A stretch of 64,000 bases of DNA from Pygmaiobacter massiliensis (GCF_900199435.1 NZ_OAML01000003.1:558001-622000); one strand, 5' to 3'; positions 24,142 through 33,735 are shown, numbered from the stretch's first letter. The notes: generated by a model from the letters alone, not told the origin. Made by a program: numbers and translations.

Positions 24142-25412
24142 TGCTCGCGCGGGTATTTCCGGGCAGGGCAGACGGCACGGTGGTTGCGCCGCCTTCCAAA
24201 AGCGTCGCTCACCGTGCCTTAATTGCCGCTGCCCTTGCAAAGGGGAAAAGCCGCATTACCGGGGCGGGTAGCTCCAAGGATATTATCGCGACAACTGCTG
24301 CACTGAAAGCACTAGGGGCCCATATCACGCACCAGGGCGAAAGACTGATAGTAGACGGCTGCGACCCGCGCGCCCACGCTGCCACGTCGGTGGATTGTAA
24401 CGAATCCGGTTCCACGTTGCGGTTTTTGATTCCGGTGTTTGCCCTGGGGGGTGAAGAAATTATCTTTACCGGCAAAGGCAGACTGCCGCATCGCCCGCAG
24501 CAGGTATACCAGCAGCTATTTACTGAGCAAGGCTTGCCGTTTGCACAAACCGAGCAGGGCATACAGCTTAGCGGCCCGCTCCCCTCCGGGCACTACCGGC
24601 TGCGCGGCGATGTTTCGAGCCAGTTTGTGACGGGGCTTTTGTTTGCGTTGCCTCTTTGTGAACAAGATAGTGTGCTGGAAATTAGCGAGCCATTTGAATC
24701 CCGCAGCTATGTGGTGATGACGCTCAAAATATTGCGTGATTTTGGCATTAACGCGGAATGGCAGAGCGAGAACTTGCTGCGCATTCCGGGCAAACAGTGC
24801 TATCATCCGCAAGATGTTACGGTTGAGGGAGATTACAGCGGCGCGGCATTCTTTGGACTGCTGGGAGCACTTTCCGGACCTGTTCATTGTTGTGGTCTTA
24901 GAGCAGATACCGCGCAGGGCGATGCTGTGTTTTTCAATTTTTTGCGCCAATTTGGAGCAGAAGTAGAAGCAATAGAAGATGGCTTTGCGGTTTCTCCGGC
25001 ATCGCTTACCGGTGGCACGATTGACCTTGCGGATTGCCCGGATTTGGGCCCGGCTGCGATGGTGCTTGCCTGCTTTGCAAAAGGAGAAACAACACTGCAA
25101 AATGCGGCGCGACTTCGCCTAAAAGAGAGCGATCGCATTGCAGCAATGGAAGCGGAATTGCGCAAATTCGGTTTCCTGATAGAATCAAGTGAAAATGAAA
25201 TCATTGTGCATGGCAAAGCAAGCGAAATGCCTGAAAGTGTGCCGGTGATTGACGCGCATAATGACCACCGCATTGCAATGAGCATGGCGATTTGTGCCGC
25301 TGCAAGCGGAGTGCCCGCAGAAATTGCAGGTGCAGAATGCGTTGCCAAAAGCTACCCTGAATTTTTTGATGACCTGCGGCGTGCAGGCATTGGTGTGGAG
25401 TTGAGCGTATGA
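24141..25412 (+). CDS. aroA: 3-phosphoshikimate 1-carboxyvinyltransferase (EPSP synthase)
   Basis: The 423-residue enzyme transfers the enolpyruvyl group of PEP to shikimate 3-phosphate. It shows VAPPSKSVAHRALIAAAL at the N-terminus, the NESGSTLRF substrate loop, GDVSSQFVTGLLFALPL, LKESDRIAAM and the C-terminal DHRIAMSMA. In the residue 90-100 region, the glyphosate-relevant GNAGT motif of class I enzymes is replaced by NESGST, as in class II-like forms. The start overlaps the aroF stop, and the stop overlaps tyrA by four bases, so translation is tightly coupled. Confidence 0.95.
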   Translation: MLARVFPGRADGTVVAPPSKSVAHRALIAAALAKGKSRITGAGSSKDIIATTAALKALGAHITHQGERLIVDGCDPRAHAATSVDCNESGSTLRFLIPVFALGGEEIIFTGKGRLPHRPQQVYQQLFTEQGLPFAQTEQGIQLSGPLPSGHYRLRGDVSSQFVTGLLFALPLCEQDSVLEISEPFESRSYVVMTLKILRDFGINAEWQSENLLRIPGKQCYHPQDVTVEGDYSGAAFFGLLGALSGPVHCCGLRADTAQGDAVFFNFLRQFGAEVEAIEDGFAVSPASLTGGTIDLADCPDLGPAAMVLACFAKGETTLQNAARLRLKESDRIAAMEAELRKFGFLIESSENEIIVHGKASEMPESVPVIDAHNDHRIAMSMAICAAASGVPAEIAGAECVAKSYPEFFDDLRRAGIGVELSV

Positions 25413-26263
25413 TTACAAAAGAAACCCGCATACTGATTATAGGCCTTGGCCTTTTGGGCGGTAGCTATGCACGTGCATTGACCCGTGCAGGCTGCCATGT
25501 AGAGGCGATTGATACCAACCCGGACAGCATCGGTTATGCATTGCACGAGGGGATTATCTGCGCCGGCGCCACCGAACCCGAACCGGAGATGCTGCGCAAT
25601 GCGGATCTCATTATCTTTGGCCTTTATCCCAAAACGATGATTGACTGGGTGCGAGCACAACAGCAGCACTGCAAACCGGGCGCCTTGCTCACCGATGTTT
25701 CCGGCGTCAAAGGTGGTGTGCTGGATGTGATACAGGGCTTTTTGCGTGAAGACCTTGAGTTCGTTGGCTGCCACCCCATGGCAGGGCGAGAGGTGAGTGG
25801 CGTGCGAAACAGCAATGACGCGATGTTTGCCCCTGCGAACTTTATTGTGGTGCCCACGGAAAAAAATACCCCGCAGGGGCTTGATACTGCCACCGAGCTG
25901 GGTGCGCTGCTAGGCTTTCACACGGTTACGCGGCTTTCGATGCAAGAGCATGACGCGATTATTGGATTTGTATCCCAGCTTACCCATGCAATTGCAGTGT
26001 CGCTGATGACCTGCAATAATGATGAAAACTTGCAAAATTATACCGGCGATTCGTTCCGCGATTTGACCCGTATTGCCCGCATCAACGAAAACCTTTGGAG
26101 CGAACTGTTTTTGCTGAATAAAATAGCCTTAATTGAACAAATTGACGCTTTTTCAGGCGAACTTTTTAAAATGCGGCAAATGTTGGAAACAGAGGATGCC
26201 GAAGGTTTAAAAGAAATGTTCCGCAAATCTACAAAGCGCCGGGCTTTGTTTGACCGGCCGTAA
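25409..26263 (+). CDS. tyrA: Prephenate dehydrogenase
   Basis: The 284-residue enzyme makes 4-hydroxyphenylpyruvate for tyrosine. The NAD loop is IIGLGLLGGSYARAL at residues 10-24; the catalytic histidine is in CHPMAGREVSG, and SQLTHAIAVSLM marks the all-helical dimerisation domain. At this length there is no C-terminal ACT domain, so Tyr feedback must come from elsewhere, possibly at the transcript level through leader 2. It is the last gene of the operon. No strong terminator follows; a tRNA promoter begins 76 bases after its stop. Confidence 0.94.
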   Translation: MITKETRILIIGLGLLGGSYARALTRAGCHVEAIDTNPDSIGYALHEGIICAGATEPEPEMLRNADLIIFGLYPKTMIDWVRAQQQHCKPGALLTDVSGVKGGVLDVIQGFLREDLEFVGCHPMAGREVSGVRNSNDAMFAPANFIVVPTEKNTPQGLDTATELGALLGFHTVTRLSMQEHDAIIGFVSQLTHAIAVSLMTCNNDENLQNYTGDSFRDLTRIARINENLWSELFLLNKIALIEQIDAFSGELFKMRQMLETEDAEGLKEMFRKSTKRRALFDRP

Positions 26264-26338
26264 ATTTGCCGTGTAGCGATATTTGCCGGGTAGGTGGAGA
26301 AAAAGCAAAAAATATGCCGCATTTTTTCAAAAAAGGTG

Positions 26339-26367
26339 TTGACAAAGCCGCTTTGTCGTGGTATATT
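26339..26367 (+). promoter_or_regulatory. tRNA promoter
   Basis: TTGACA, 17 bases, TATATT, ending 15 bases before the tRNA-Thr gene. Confidence 0.8.
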
Positions 26368-26382
26368 AATTAAGCACTATTC

Positions 26383-26458
26383 GCTGGTGTAGCTCAGTTG
26401 GTAGAGCAGCTGATTTGTAATCAGCAGGTCGGGGGTTCAAGTCCGTCCACCAGCTCCA
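26383..26458 (+). tRNA. tRNA-Thr (anticodon TGT)
   Basis: The gene is 76 bases including encoded CCA. Acceptor arms GCTGGTG and CACCAGC pair fully; the D arm has AGCTCAGTTGGTAGAGC, the anticodon loop is TTTGTAA, and the T arm has GGTTCAAGTCC. Confidence 0.96.
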
Positions 26459-26480
26459 CTAACCCAGGCAAATTGAATAT

Positions 26481-26566
26481 GGAGGAGTTCCCGAGTGGCC
26501 AAAGGGGGCAGACTGTAAATCTGTTGCGTAATCGCTTCGATGGTCCGAATCCATCCTCCTCCACCA
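26481..26566 (+). tRNA. tRNA-Tyr (anticodon GTA)
   Basis: The gene is 86 bases including CCA, with the long variable arm of bacterial tRNA-Tyr. Acceptor arms GGAGGAG and CTCCTCC pair fully and the anticodon loop is CTGTAAA. It is transcribed with tRNA-Thr, 22 bases upstream. Confidence 0.96.
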
Positions 26567-26567
26567 A

Positions 26568-26610
26568 GCAAAAAACCGCTTAAACATTTATGTTTATGGC
26601 GGTTTTTTGT
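26568..26610 (+). terminator. Intrinsic terminator after the tRNA pair
   Basis: AAAAACCGC and AAACAT pair with ATGTTT and GCGGTTTTTT in one imperfect stem, followed by T residues. Confidence 0.85.
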
Positions 26611-26707
26611 TGTTTTAAATTTTTTAGAGCTATTTTGCTGAGCCCTGGCCCACAATGCATATCATATACCTGCAATTTCGGCTTTGTACTTTATCGCTTC
26701 CATGCTC

Positions 26708-26736
26708 GTGACAAAAAACGACATACTTGTTATAAT
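26708..26736 (+). promoter_or_regulatory. Promoter of the purine permease
   Basis: GTGACA and TATAAT are separated by 17 bases, leaving an untranslated leader of about 120 bases. Confidence 0.65.
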
Positions 26737-26753
26737 TATTACGTCTGTGCACG

Positions 26754-26850
26754 TTTGTTCTTTCTCAAGGCGCTAAAGTTTTAACCGCCCAGAGGAACAA
26801 GTGATTGACAGGCAGGTAGTGCAGTCTGCCCGGAACGGGCTTTTGCTTTG
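26754..26850 (+). promoter_or_regulatory. Structured leader of the purine permease
   Basis: A long imperfect stem (TTGTTC/GAACAA enclosing CTC/GAG and GGCG/CGCC) is followed by two hairpins that share bases: GGCAG/CTGCC (26811-26830) and GCCCG/CGGGC (26828-26840). The second is followed by TTTTGCTTT. They exclude each other, as in an attenuator. It does not match the purine riboswitch consensus. Confidence 0.4.
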
Positions 26851-26864
26851 TGAGAGGAGATTTT

Positions 26865-28292
26865 ATGGAAAAATTATTTAAACTGAAAGAGCATGGTACC
26901 ACAGTGCGCACAGAAGTGGTTGCCGGGCTCACCACCTTTATGACGATGGCGTATATCATTGCATTAAATCCCAATCTGCTGACTGGCTTTGGCGCGGAAG
27001 GCGGCCCTGCGCTTTGGAACGGCGTGTTCCTTGCCACCTGCATTGCTTCCGCAGTGGGCATGATTGCTATGGCTTTTTTGGCGAATAAACCGTTTGCACT
27101 TGCTCCCGGCATGGGACTCAATAGCTTCTTTGCTACCGTTGTTGCCAACATCGTTGGCCTCACCGGCCTGACCTACCTCGAATCCTTTCAGGCGGCGCTC
27201 TGCATTATCTTGGTGGAAGGCATTGTATTTGTTATTTTGTCGATTCTCAACATCCGCGAAAAGATTGTGTCCGCTATTCCTATGGGCGTGCGCCTCGGCA
27301 TCAGCCCGGCAATTGGCTTAATGCTACTCAACATCGGCGTGGGGTCCAATGCTGGCGTTTACTCTGAGACTGGTGGCCCCTTCTATGTCATGCGCGACTT
27401 TTTTGGCGCACTGACCCCCAGCGTAGCGAAAGACACTATGGGCTCCGGCTACACCGCTATGGTGCTATCTGTGGTTACCATGTTTATTGGCCTGTTTGTT
27501 ATTGTTGTGCTGGCTCACAACGGCGTAAAAGGCGCTGTGCTTTTTGGTATGCTGTCGGCCTCGGTTCTGTATTGGGGCGGCGAAGCTATTTTCCTCGGCA
27601 CCAATCCCTTTGCCTCGTTGGCAACTGCCTCCTTTATGCCCGCTTTTGGCGATATGGCAGCTACTACACTGTTTAAGTTCAATTTTTCTCATCTGATGGA
27701 AATCGGCTGGTTTACGGTAATCACGCTGATTATCACTTTCTGCATGATTGATATGTTCGATACCATCGGCACTTTTGTGGGCACTGCTTCCCGCGCAGGC
27801 TTGCTGGATGAAAACGGCAGCATGCCCCAGATGAAAGAAGCGTTGCTTTCAGATGCGATTGGCACAGTAGCTGGCGCTATGACAGGCACCTCTACCGTCA
27901 CAACCTTTGTAGAATCCGCCTCTGGTGTAGAAGCGGGCGGACGTACCGGACTGACGGCGCTGGTTACAGGCGGGCTGTTCCTCGCCTGCATGTTTATCGC
28001 TCCTGTGGCTGCGATTATTCCTGCGGCGGCTACCTCTTCTGCTCTGATTTATGTAGGTTTGCTGATGCTGAGCGGCTTGAAAAAGATTGATTTTGACGAC
28101 ATCAGCCAAAGTCTGCCTGTTGGCCTGATGCTGATTTCCATGCCGATTTCCGGCTCTATCGGCCACGGTATCGGCCTTGGATTGATTTCGTATATGGTCA
28201 TTAAGGTATTTACGGGCCGCGCCAAAGAGGTTTCGCCCCTTACCTATATCATTTCCGCATTGTTCCTGTTGAAATTCTTCCTTGTGGTTTAA
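26865..28292 (+). CDS. AzgA-type adenine/guanine/hypoxanthine permease
   Basis: The 475-residue membrane protein has about 13 hydrophobic segments and belongs to the NCS2 (AzgA/PbuG) family of proton-coupled nucleobase importers. Signatures: the N-terminal TEVVAGLTTFMTMAYIIALNP, FALAPGMGLNSFFA, GISPAIGLMLLNIG, the central DMFDTIGTFVG substrate-site helix, and TSTVTTFVESASGVEAGGRTGLT. ATG 26865 follows AGAGGAGA. It is monocistronic with a long leader and a terminator. Purine rather than uracil specificity is inferred from the AzgA-type signatures. Confidence 0.92.
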   Translation: MEKLFKLKEHGTTVRTEVVAGLTTFMTMAYIIALNPNLLTGFGAEGGPALWNGVFLATCIASAVGMIAMAFLANKPFALAPGMGLNSFFATVVANIVGLTGLTYLESFQAALCIILVEGIVFVILSILNIREKIVSAIPMGVRLGISPAIGLMLLNIGVGSNAGVYSETGGPFYVMRDFFGALTPSVAKDTMGSGYTAMVLSVVTMFIGLFVIVVLAHNGVKGAVLFGMLSASVLYWGGEAIFLGTNPFASLATASFMPAFGDMAATTLFKFNFSHLMEIGWFTVITLIITFCMIDMFDTIGTFVGTASRAGLLDENGSMPQMKEALLSDAIGTVAGAMTGTSTVTTFVESASGVEAGGRTGLTALVTGGLFLACMFIAPVAAIIPAAATSSALIYVGLLMLSGLKKIDFDDISQSLPVGLMLISMPISGSIGHGIGLGLISYMVIKVFTGRAKEVSPLTYIISALFLLKFFLVV

Positions 28293-28613
28293 TGTGAAAC
28301 CACTACGGTTCAAACAAAATATTGCAATATAGAGAAAACAAGGCTTCGACAAAGGATAAAATAAATCCTTTGCCGAAGCCTGTTTTTTATTGTCTGCAAA
28401 CCGAATGTTAAAAGCGGCTTTGTGTGTAAGCCAAAAGCCAACTTAAGAGCCTGCGAATTAAACCTTGAAGATTTGCGTCAGCTGGGGTACTATTTTCTAT
28501 AGTTGGTTTTCAAAAACCGATTGCAGAGCTGACAGGCTGATTTTTATAAAGAATCAGCAAAAGCCACGAGATGGATATATAAAACCTCCGTATTTTGAAG
28601 AGCAGGTGATTTA
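28293..28613 (+). other. Gene-free stretch between permease and response regulator
   Basis: The 321 bases hold a two-armed terminator (28335-28390), then about 220 bases without a usable frame. A small hairpin, GCTGATT/AATCAGC, is at 28531-28556, and a weak promoter-like TTGCAG-17-TTATAA precedes the response regulator. Confidence 0.6.
28333..28391. terminator. Intrinsic terminator after the purine permease
   Basis: AACAAGGCTTCGACAAAGGAT pairs with ATCCTTTGCCGAAGCCTGTT apart from two positions; TTTTTT follows. Confidence 0.88.
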
Positions 28614-29291
28614 GTGAACCGTATTTTGTTGGTGGAAGATGATATTGCGCTGAGCAACGGCATTGTTATGGCACTACGGGACGAGCAGACCGAGCTGGTG
28701 CAGTGTGCTTCGCTGCAACAGGCGAGGGAATGCTTTGTTGCACATTGCGTGCAGCTTGTGATTTTAGATGTGAACCTGCCCGACGGCAATGGTTTGACGC
28801 TGCTGAAAGAGATACGGGAAACTTCCTCTACACCGATTATCGTGCTAACGGCAAATGATACAGAAACAGATATTGTAGCTGGGCTAGAGATGGGCGCGGA
28901 CGATTATGTGACCAAGCCGTTTAGCCTTGCGATTCTTAGAGCGCGGGTAAACGCTCAGCTTAGAAAACAAGGAAGTGCTAACGCGAGCTATTTCCAGCAG
29001 AGCGGATTTGCTTTCGATTTCGATGCGATGCTATTTTGCAAAGAGAATACGGCCATCGAGTTGAGTAAAACGGAACAAAAGCTGCTGAGATTACTGGTGG
29101 AAAACCGAGGACGTACTTTAGAGCGCAGCATGCTGGTAGATCGCATCTGGACAGATAGCGCAGAGTATGTAGATGAGAACGCCCTATCCGTTACGGTAAA
29201 ACGTCTGCGCAACAAGCTGGGCGATGATACCGCTAAGCCACGATACATTAAAACAGTCTACGGCATCGGCTATACTTGGGCGGTGGAATAA
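28614..29291 (+). CDS. OmpR-family response regulator
   Basis: The protein has 225 residues. The receiver domain has the acidic pair at residues 9-10, the phosphorylated Asp52 in VILDVNLPDGNG, and the lysine in VTKPFS. The C-terminal winged helix has the typical EQKLLRLLVENRGRTLERSMLVDRIW and TVYGIGYTW ending. The start is GTG with AGCAGGTGA before it. The sensor kinase follows two bases after the stop and a BceAB-like transporter lies downstream, which suggests the pair controls that transporter. An 11-base tandem repeat upstream of the ABC gene is a candidate binding site. Confidence 0.9.
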   Translation: MNRILLVEDDIALSNGIVMALRDEQTELVQCASLQQARECFVAHCVQLVILDVNLPDGNGLTLLKEIRETSSTPIIVLTANDTETDIVAGLEMGADDYVTKPFSLAILRARVNAQLRKQGSANASYFQQSGFAFDFDAMLFCKENTAIELSKTEQKLLRLLVENRGRTLERSMLVDRIWTDSAEYVDENALSVTVKRLRNKLGDDTAKPRYIKTVYGIGYTWAVE

Positions 29292-29292
29292 A

Positions 29293-30213
29293 ATGAACGA
29301 ATTCAATATTCTGATTTTGGCCATTGCAATGCTTTCGGTCGCTTTTGCAGTATTTACAACAATGCGCAGCCGCATAAATGAAAAGCGCGTTCTAGACCAT
29401 CTGGATGCGATGCTAACCGCAGCTATGGATGGAACTTTTGACGAAACCATATTTGATGAAAGCTTGCTTTCCTCGGTAGAAACCAAATTTGCGCACTATT
29501 TATCTGCATCATCAGTATCTGCAAGAAACCTTGCAGAAGAGAAAAAGAAAATCAAAGAGCTGATTGCTGATATTTCTCATCAGACCAAGACACCGCTTTC
29601 AAACATTTTGCTGTACGCGCAGCTTTTGGGTGAACAAGACTTGCCGCAAGAAAGTCTGCCCTGTGTAACGGCGCTGAATACGCAGGCCGAAAAACTGAGC
29701 TTTTTGATTGGCTCGCTCGTAAAAACCTCACGGCTGGAAACAGGGGTGATTGAACTGCACCCGAAACAGTCGGCAGTGCAGCCCATGCTGGATACCGTTT
29801 TGGCCCAGGTGGCACCCAAAGCAGGTGAAAAGCAATTGCATTTAGCGTGTAATAATGCTACCGCGGCAGACGCCTGCTTTGACACCAAGTGGACAGCCGA
29901 GGCAATTTACAACATTCTCGATAATGCGGTAAAGTACACGCCGTGCGGCGGTACTATTCAAATTGCCACCACCGTGTATAGCCTTTTTTGCCGCATTGAT
30001 ATCAAAGATACCGGCATTGGCATACCGGAAGAAGAGCAAGCAAAGGTGTTTGCACGGTTTTATCGTTCTCCGGCGGTTAGTGAAAGTGAAGGAGTGGGGA
30101 TTGGGCTGTATTTGGCGCGACAGATTATTGCAGACGAGGGCGGTTATATTAAAGTGAATTCAAAGGTCGGAGGAGGCACCTGCTTTTCTGTGTTTCTTCC
30201 CATTGCCAGATAA
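29293..30213 (+). CDS. Sensor histidine kinase with one N-terminal membrane helix
   Basis: The protein has 306 residues. A single membrane helix at about residues 5-23 is followed by a short charged region and no extracellular sensing domain. The dimerisation helix has the phosphorylated histidine in IADISHQTKTPLSN; the ATPase domain has NILDNAVKYTP (N box), IKDTGIGIP (G1) and GVGIGLYLARQI (G2). Kinases of this minimal build often work with an ABC transporter as the sensor, which fits the genes downstream. ATG 29293 follows GGTGGA. Confidence 0.9.
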   Translation: MNEFNILILAIAMLSVAFAVFTTMRSRINEKRVLDHLDAMLTAAMDGTFDETIFDESLLSSVETKFAHYLSASSVSARNLAEEKKKIKELIADISHQTKTPLSNILLYAQLLGEQDLPQESLPCVTALNTQAEKLSFLIGSLVKTSRLETGVIELHPKQSAVQPMLDTVLAQVAPKAGEKQLHLACNNATAADACFDTKWTAEAIYNILDNAVKYTPCGGTIQIATTVYSLFCRIDIKDTGIGIPEEEQAKVFARFYRSPAVSESEGVGIGLYLARQIIADEGGYIKVNSKVGGGTCFSVFLPIAR

Positions 30214-30248
30214 AATCTTTCAAGACTGTTAGATTTAAAAGCGGCTCT

Positions 30249-30267
30249 GAAAGATTGTAGAAAGATT
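30249..30267 (+). promoter_or_regulatory. Tandem repeat, candidate response regulator site
   Basis: GAAAGATT occurs twice with an 11-base period (30249 and 30260), the spacing used by OmpR-type dimers, 60-80 bases before the ABC gene. Confidence 0.5.
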
Positions 30268-30275
30268 CTTGTGAT

Positions 30276-30316
30276 AAAGTGTGTGTTGTGGAGATGCAAC
30301 ACACACTTTCTTTTTG
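30276..30316 (+). terminator. Perfect hairpin between kinase and ABC genes
   Basis: AAAGTGTGTGTTG and CAACACACACTTT pair perfectly (13 bases) around an eight-base loop and are followed by CTTTTTGG. It could be a partial terminator or attenuator that sets the kinase:transporter ratio. Confidence 0.6.
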
Positions 30317-30328
30317 GAGGAACCTGAC

Positions 30329-31006
30329 ATGAATATATTACAGACCAAAAGCCTGAAAAAGATATACGGCACCGGTGAAACTGCGGTGCATGCACTCGAC
30401 GGTGTGGATTTTACGGTGGAAAAAGGCGAATTTGTGGCAATTGTGGGTATGTCCGGCAGCGGAAAATCTACTCTGCTGCATATGCTTGGCGGGCTGGACC
30501 GGCCCACTGAGGGCAGTGTGACAGTGGACGGGAAAAACATTTTTTCGCTGAAAGACGAGGAACTTACAGTTTTTCGCCGCCGCAAAATCGGGTTTGTATT
30601 CCAAAACTACAACCTTGTTCCGGTGCTGAATGTTTACGAAAACGTAGTGCTGCCGATTCAGTTAGATGGCAATGTGCCCGATGATACTTATATTAATAAC
30701 ATCATTGCTACATTGGGACTCGAAAGTAAGCTGCAAAGCCTGCCCAATAATCTTTCGGGCGGGCAGCAACAGCGGGTGGCAATCGCGCGGGCGTTAGCAT
30801 CTAAACCAGCGATTATATTAGCAGACGAGCCCACAGGCAACCTGGACAGCAAAACCAGCCAAGATGTGCTGAGCTTATTAAAGGTCACCAGCCAGAAATT
30901 CAGCCAGACGATTGTTATGATTACGCATAACGAAGAAATCGCGCAGCTGGCAGATCGCATCATCCGCATTGAAGATGGCAAAATTGTGGGTGGTGACAAG
31001 GCATGA
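30329..31006 (+). CDS. ABC transporter ATP-binding protein (BceA/MacB type)
   Basis: The 225-residue ATPase has Walker [11 protein letters not shown]-loop [12 protein letters not shown], signature [15 protein letters not shown], Walker [13 protein letters not shown] and the switch histidine in MITHN. The sequence after Walker B ([11 protein letters not shown]) is characteristic of the family that powers FtsX-like permeases. ATG 30329 follows GGAGG. Its last four bases overlap the permease gene. In related systems these proteins remove cell-wall-active peptides such as bacitracin or lantibiotics. Confidence 0.92.
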   Translation: MNILQTKSLKKIYGTGETAVHALDGVDFTVEKGEFVAIVGMSGSGKSTLLHMLGGLDRPTEGSVTVDGKNIFSLKDEELTVFRRRKIGFVFQNYNLVPVLNVYENVVLPIQLDGNVPDDTYINNIIATLGLESKLQSLPNNLSGGQQQRVAIARALASKPAIILADEPTGNLDSKTSQDVLSLLKVTSQKFSQTIVMITHNEEIAQLADRIIRIEDGKIVGGDKA

Positions 31007-33540
31007 TTAAGGTGAACAATAAAAAAGCAATTTCAAACCTTTCTCGCCGCAGCTTTGGTGCCAATAAAGCGCGCAATTATATTGCGGTGTTGGCTATTGT
31101 TTTAACTACAATTTTGTTTACCAGCCTTTTCACATTGGGCATGGGCACGGTAGAAAGTCTGCAACAGGCAACCATGCGGCAGGCAGGCGGTGATGGCCAT
31201 GCGGTGCTGAAATATATGACAAAAGAGCAGTTTGATGCGGTGAAAGATAATTCCCGCATCAAAGAAATCGCGTTTGACATGGCACTTTGTGACAGTGTGG
31301 AAAATCCAGAACTTTTAAAACGCCACGCTGAGTTTTGGTATAACGATGAGGTTGGTCTGAAACTGAGCTATATTAAGCCAGAGGTAGGGCGCGCACCCCA
31401 AACGGAAAACGAGATAATGGTGGACTCACAAACCTTGCAGCTGCTTGGCGTTCCGCAGCAGCTTGGGGCAAAGGTGAGTCTGCAGCTCAATATTCGGGGA
31501 GAAATGGTTACTCGCGAGTTTACGCTGTGCGGATGGTGGACCAGCGACCCGGCTTTTAACGTAGGACAGATTTTCGCCTCCCGCGCTTATGTAGAGGCGC
31601 ACAGCGAAGAGCTGCAATGCACTTATTATAAGGATTTGTCGATGACCGGCGCGATTAACGCGTATGTCATGTTCCCGAATAGCCTGAACCTGCAGGCAAA
31701 GCTGGATCAACTGATGGCGGAAAGTGAATTTTCGCCGATAGAAACAGATCCGAATTATCTAGACAGCAATATAAATTGGGCTTATCTTTCCACCAATTTT
31801 GGCATGGACGCAGGCACGATTTTAGGGCTGGGATGCGGTTTGCTGCTCATTATCTTTACGGGATATTTGATTATTTATAATATCTTTCAAATCTCTATTG
31901 TGCGGGATATTCGTTTTTACGGGCTACTCAAAACCATTGGCACCACTGCTGGGCAAATTCGCAGCATGATTCGCAGGCAAGCGTTGATTTTATCAGCAAT
32001 CGGCATTCCCATAGGGCTTTTTCTTGGTTTTTTTTCGGGCAAGGCTTTGGTTCCGCTGCTGATGAATAATAGCAGTTATGCGGGCAGCGCAATTTCTGTT
32101 TCACCCCACCCGGCTATTTTTATGGGCTCTGCGCTGTTTGCCCTGGGGACAGTGCTGATTAGCACTCTAAAACCGGGCAAAATGGCGGGCAAAGTATCGC
32201 CGATTGAAGCGGTGCGCTATACCGAATGTGACCAGCCAAAACAAAAACACAAAAAGAGCACCAACGGCGCCAAAATGGGCCGGATAGCTTTGTCTAACTT
32301 GGGGCGCAATAAAAAACGTACTGTGCTGGTTGTTATCAGCCTGTCACTCAGTTTGATTTTACTAAACACCGTGGTAACCCTTTCTGGCAGCATTGATATG
32401 GATAAATTTCTTTCGAAATTTACGGACACTGATTTTTTGATTGCTCATGCAGACTATTTTAATAATGACTTTAACGGTGTGGAAAATGAGACTTCAGAGC
32501 AGATGATTGAGGCCATAAAAAGTTTAGAAGGATTTGAAGAAGGAGGCCGACTTTACGGCGGGCGTGAAAATTTGTTTTTTGCCAAAGACCCAAACAACAG
32601 CCAAACGTTTAATCGAGATGAATCCGGCAATTTTTACGGTGCTGTATTTGGGCTTGAGCAACTGCCTATGCAGCGTCTTGAATTAATAGATGGTGAAATA
32701 GATATGGAAAAACTGCTCAGCGGCAATTATATTTTAGAAGGCATTCACTTGGATGATAATGGCAGAGTTATACCCGAAACTGCAAAATATAAAGTGGGGG
32801 ACACGGTTAACCTCTACAATTGGCGCGCTACAAATCCAGCGGATGCAGAAAACCGTGATTACACAGAGCATAAGTATACTGTGCTAGGCCATGTGGCCAT
32901 TAAAACATATACCAACAGTGACCGCAGCAGTTGGGACTATACTTTTTATCTCCCGGCATCGGTTTATCAAACGATAGTAGATACCCCTGCGGTGATGAGT
33001 TATGTGTTTAATGTAAAAGACAACAATGAGCCAGCTGTGGAAGCCTTTTTAAAACAGTACACTACAGAGATAGAACCGATGATGAATTACGATTCTAAGG
33101 GGACAACGATGGCAGCCTTTTCTGGGATGCGCAACACCGTGTTAATGGTCGGCGGTGCGCTGGGCGGTATTATTGGCATGATTGGAATTTTGAATTTTAT
33201 CAATGCAGTGCTTACCAGCATCGTTGCACGTAAAAAAGAGTTTGCGATGTTGCAAAGCATCGGCATGACACGCAAGCAGCTGAAAAAAATGCTGTGCTGC
33301 GAAGGGCTGTATTACGCCGGGTTTTCGGCTTTGTGTTCGCTGGTGTTTGGCTGGCTCGGTTCGCTTATTATCGTGCAGGCTATTTGCAGCCAAATGTGGT
33401 TTTTAACCTATCACTTGGTATTGTGGCCATTACTGGCTGCTGTGCCGGTGTTGTTGGTGCTTGGCATTGCTGTTCCGCTTGTGGTTTACAGGGCGACAGA
33501 CCATCAAAGTATTGTGGAGCGATTGCGGGAAGCGGAATAA
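31003..33540 (+). CDS. FtsX-like ABC transporter permease
   Basis: The protein has 845 residues. An N-terminal membrane helix (about 25-48) is followed by an extracytoplasmic domain of about 210 residues and a first FtsX domain of three helices (about 270-400). A helix near 430-455 ([19 protein letters not shown]) is followed by a second large outer domain (460-705) and a second FtsX domain (710-835). Two full repeats make it longer than BceB (about 650 residues) and closer to macrolide or unknown-peptide exporters. It forms a transporter with the ATPase at 30329. The substrate is unknown; antimicrobial peptide defence is the most likely role given the kinase and regulator upstream. Confidence 0.88.
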   Translation: MIKVNNKKAISNLSRRSFGANKARNYIAVLAIVLTTILFTSLFTLGMGTVESLQQATMRQAGGDGHAVLKYMTKEQFDAVKDNSRIKEIAFDMALCDSVENPELLKRHAEFWYNDEVGLKLSYIKPEVGRAPQTENEIMVDSQTLQLLGVPQQLGAKVSLQLNIRGEMVTREFTLCGWWTSDPAFNVGQIFASRAYVEAHSEELQCTYYKDLSMTGAINAYVMFPNSLNLQAKLDQLMAESEFSPIETDPNYLDSNINWAYLSTNFGMDAGTILGLGCGLLLIIFTGYLIIYNIFQISIVRDIRFYGLLKTIGTTAGQIRSMIRRQALILSAIGIPIGLFLGFFSGKALVPLLMNNSSYAGSAISVSPHPAIFMGSALFALGTVLISTLKPGKMAGKVSPIEAVRYTECDQPKQKHKKSTNGAKMGRIALSNLGRNKKRTVLVVISLSLSLILLNTVVTLSGSIDMDKFLSKFTDTDFLIAHADYFNNDFNGVENETSEQMIEAIKSLEGFEEGGRLYGGRENLFFAKDPNNSQTFNRDESGNFYGAVFGLEQLPMQRLELIDGEIDMEKLLSGNYILEGIHLDDNGRVIPETAKYKVGDTVNLYNWRATNPADAENRDYTEHKYTVLGHVAIKTYTNSDRSSWDYTFYLPASVYQTIVDTPAVMSYVFNVKDNNEPAVEAFLKQYTTEIEPMMNYDSKGTTMAAFSGMRNTVLMVGGALGGIIGMIGILNFINAVLTSIVARKKEFAMLQSIGMTRKQLKKMLCCEGLYYAGFSALCSLVFGWLGSLIIVQAICSQMWFLTYHLVLWPLLAAVPVLLVLGIAVPLVVYRATDHQSIVERLREAE

Positions 33541-33654
33541 TGCCAAACTGCAAGCGTTTGTCTGCTGCCTATTGAAAGTTGGATCCGATATAGGTGAAAA
33601 AGCAAAATTGACTACTGGTGTCATAGGATAAAAGCTTAAAAATGCAAATACAAA

Positions 33655-33702
33655 TAAAAAACCATGGCACAGGGGCAAAGCCTTGTGCCATGGTTTTTTG
33701 CT
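33655..33702. terminator. Two-way intrinsic terminator
   Basis: AAACCATGGCACA pairs with TGTGCCATGGTTT; T runs on both strands serve the permease and the minus-strand DUF1540 gene. Confidence 0.9.
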
Positions 33703-33735
33703 GTATTTATTCGGTATGCTGCAAAACACTGGGTG

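Noticed and set aside
23119-24240. A 373-codon minus-strand frame opposite the second DAHP synthase
   Set aside because: Antisense shadow of a highly conserved enzyme with no start signal.
26754-26850. Classical purine riboswitch before the permease
   Set aside because: The conserved loop and core bases of that class could not be found; kept only as an unidentified structured leader.
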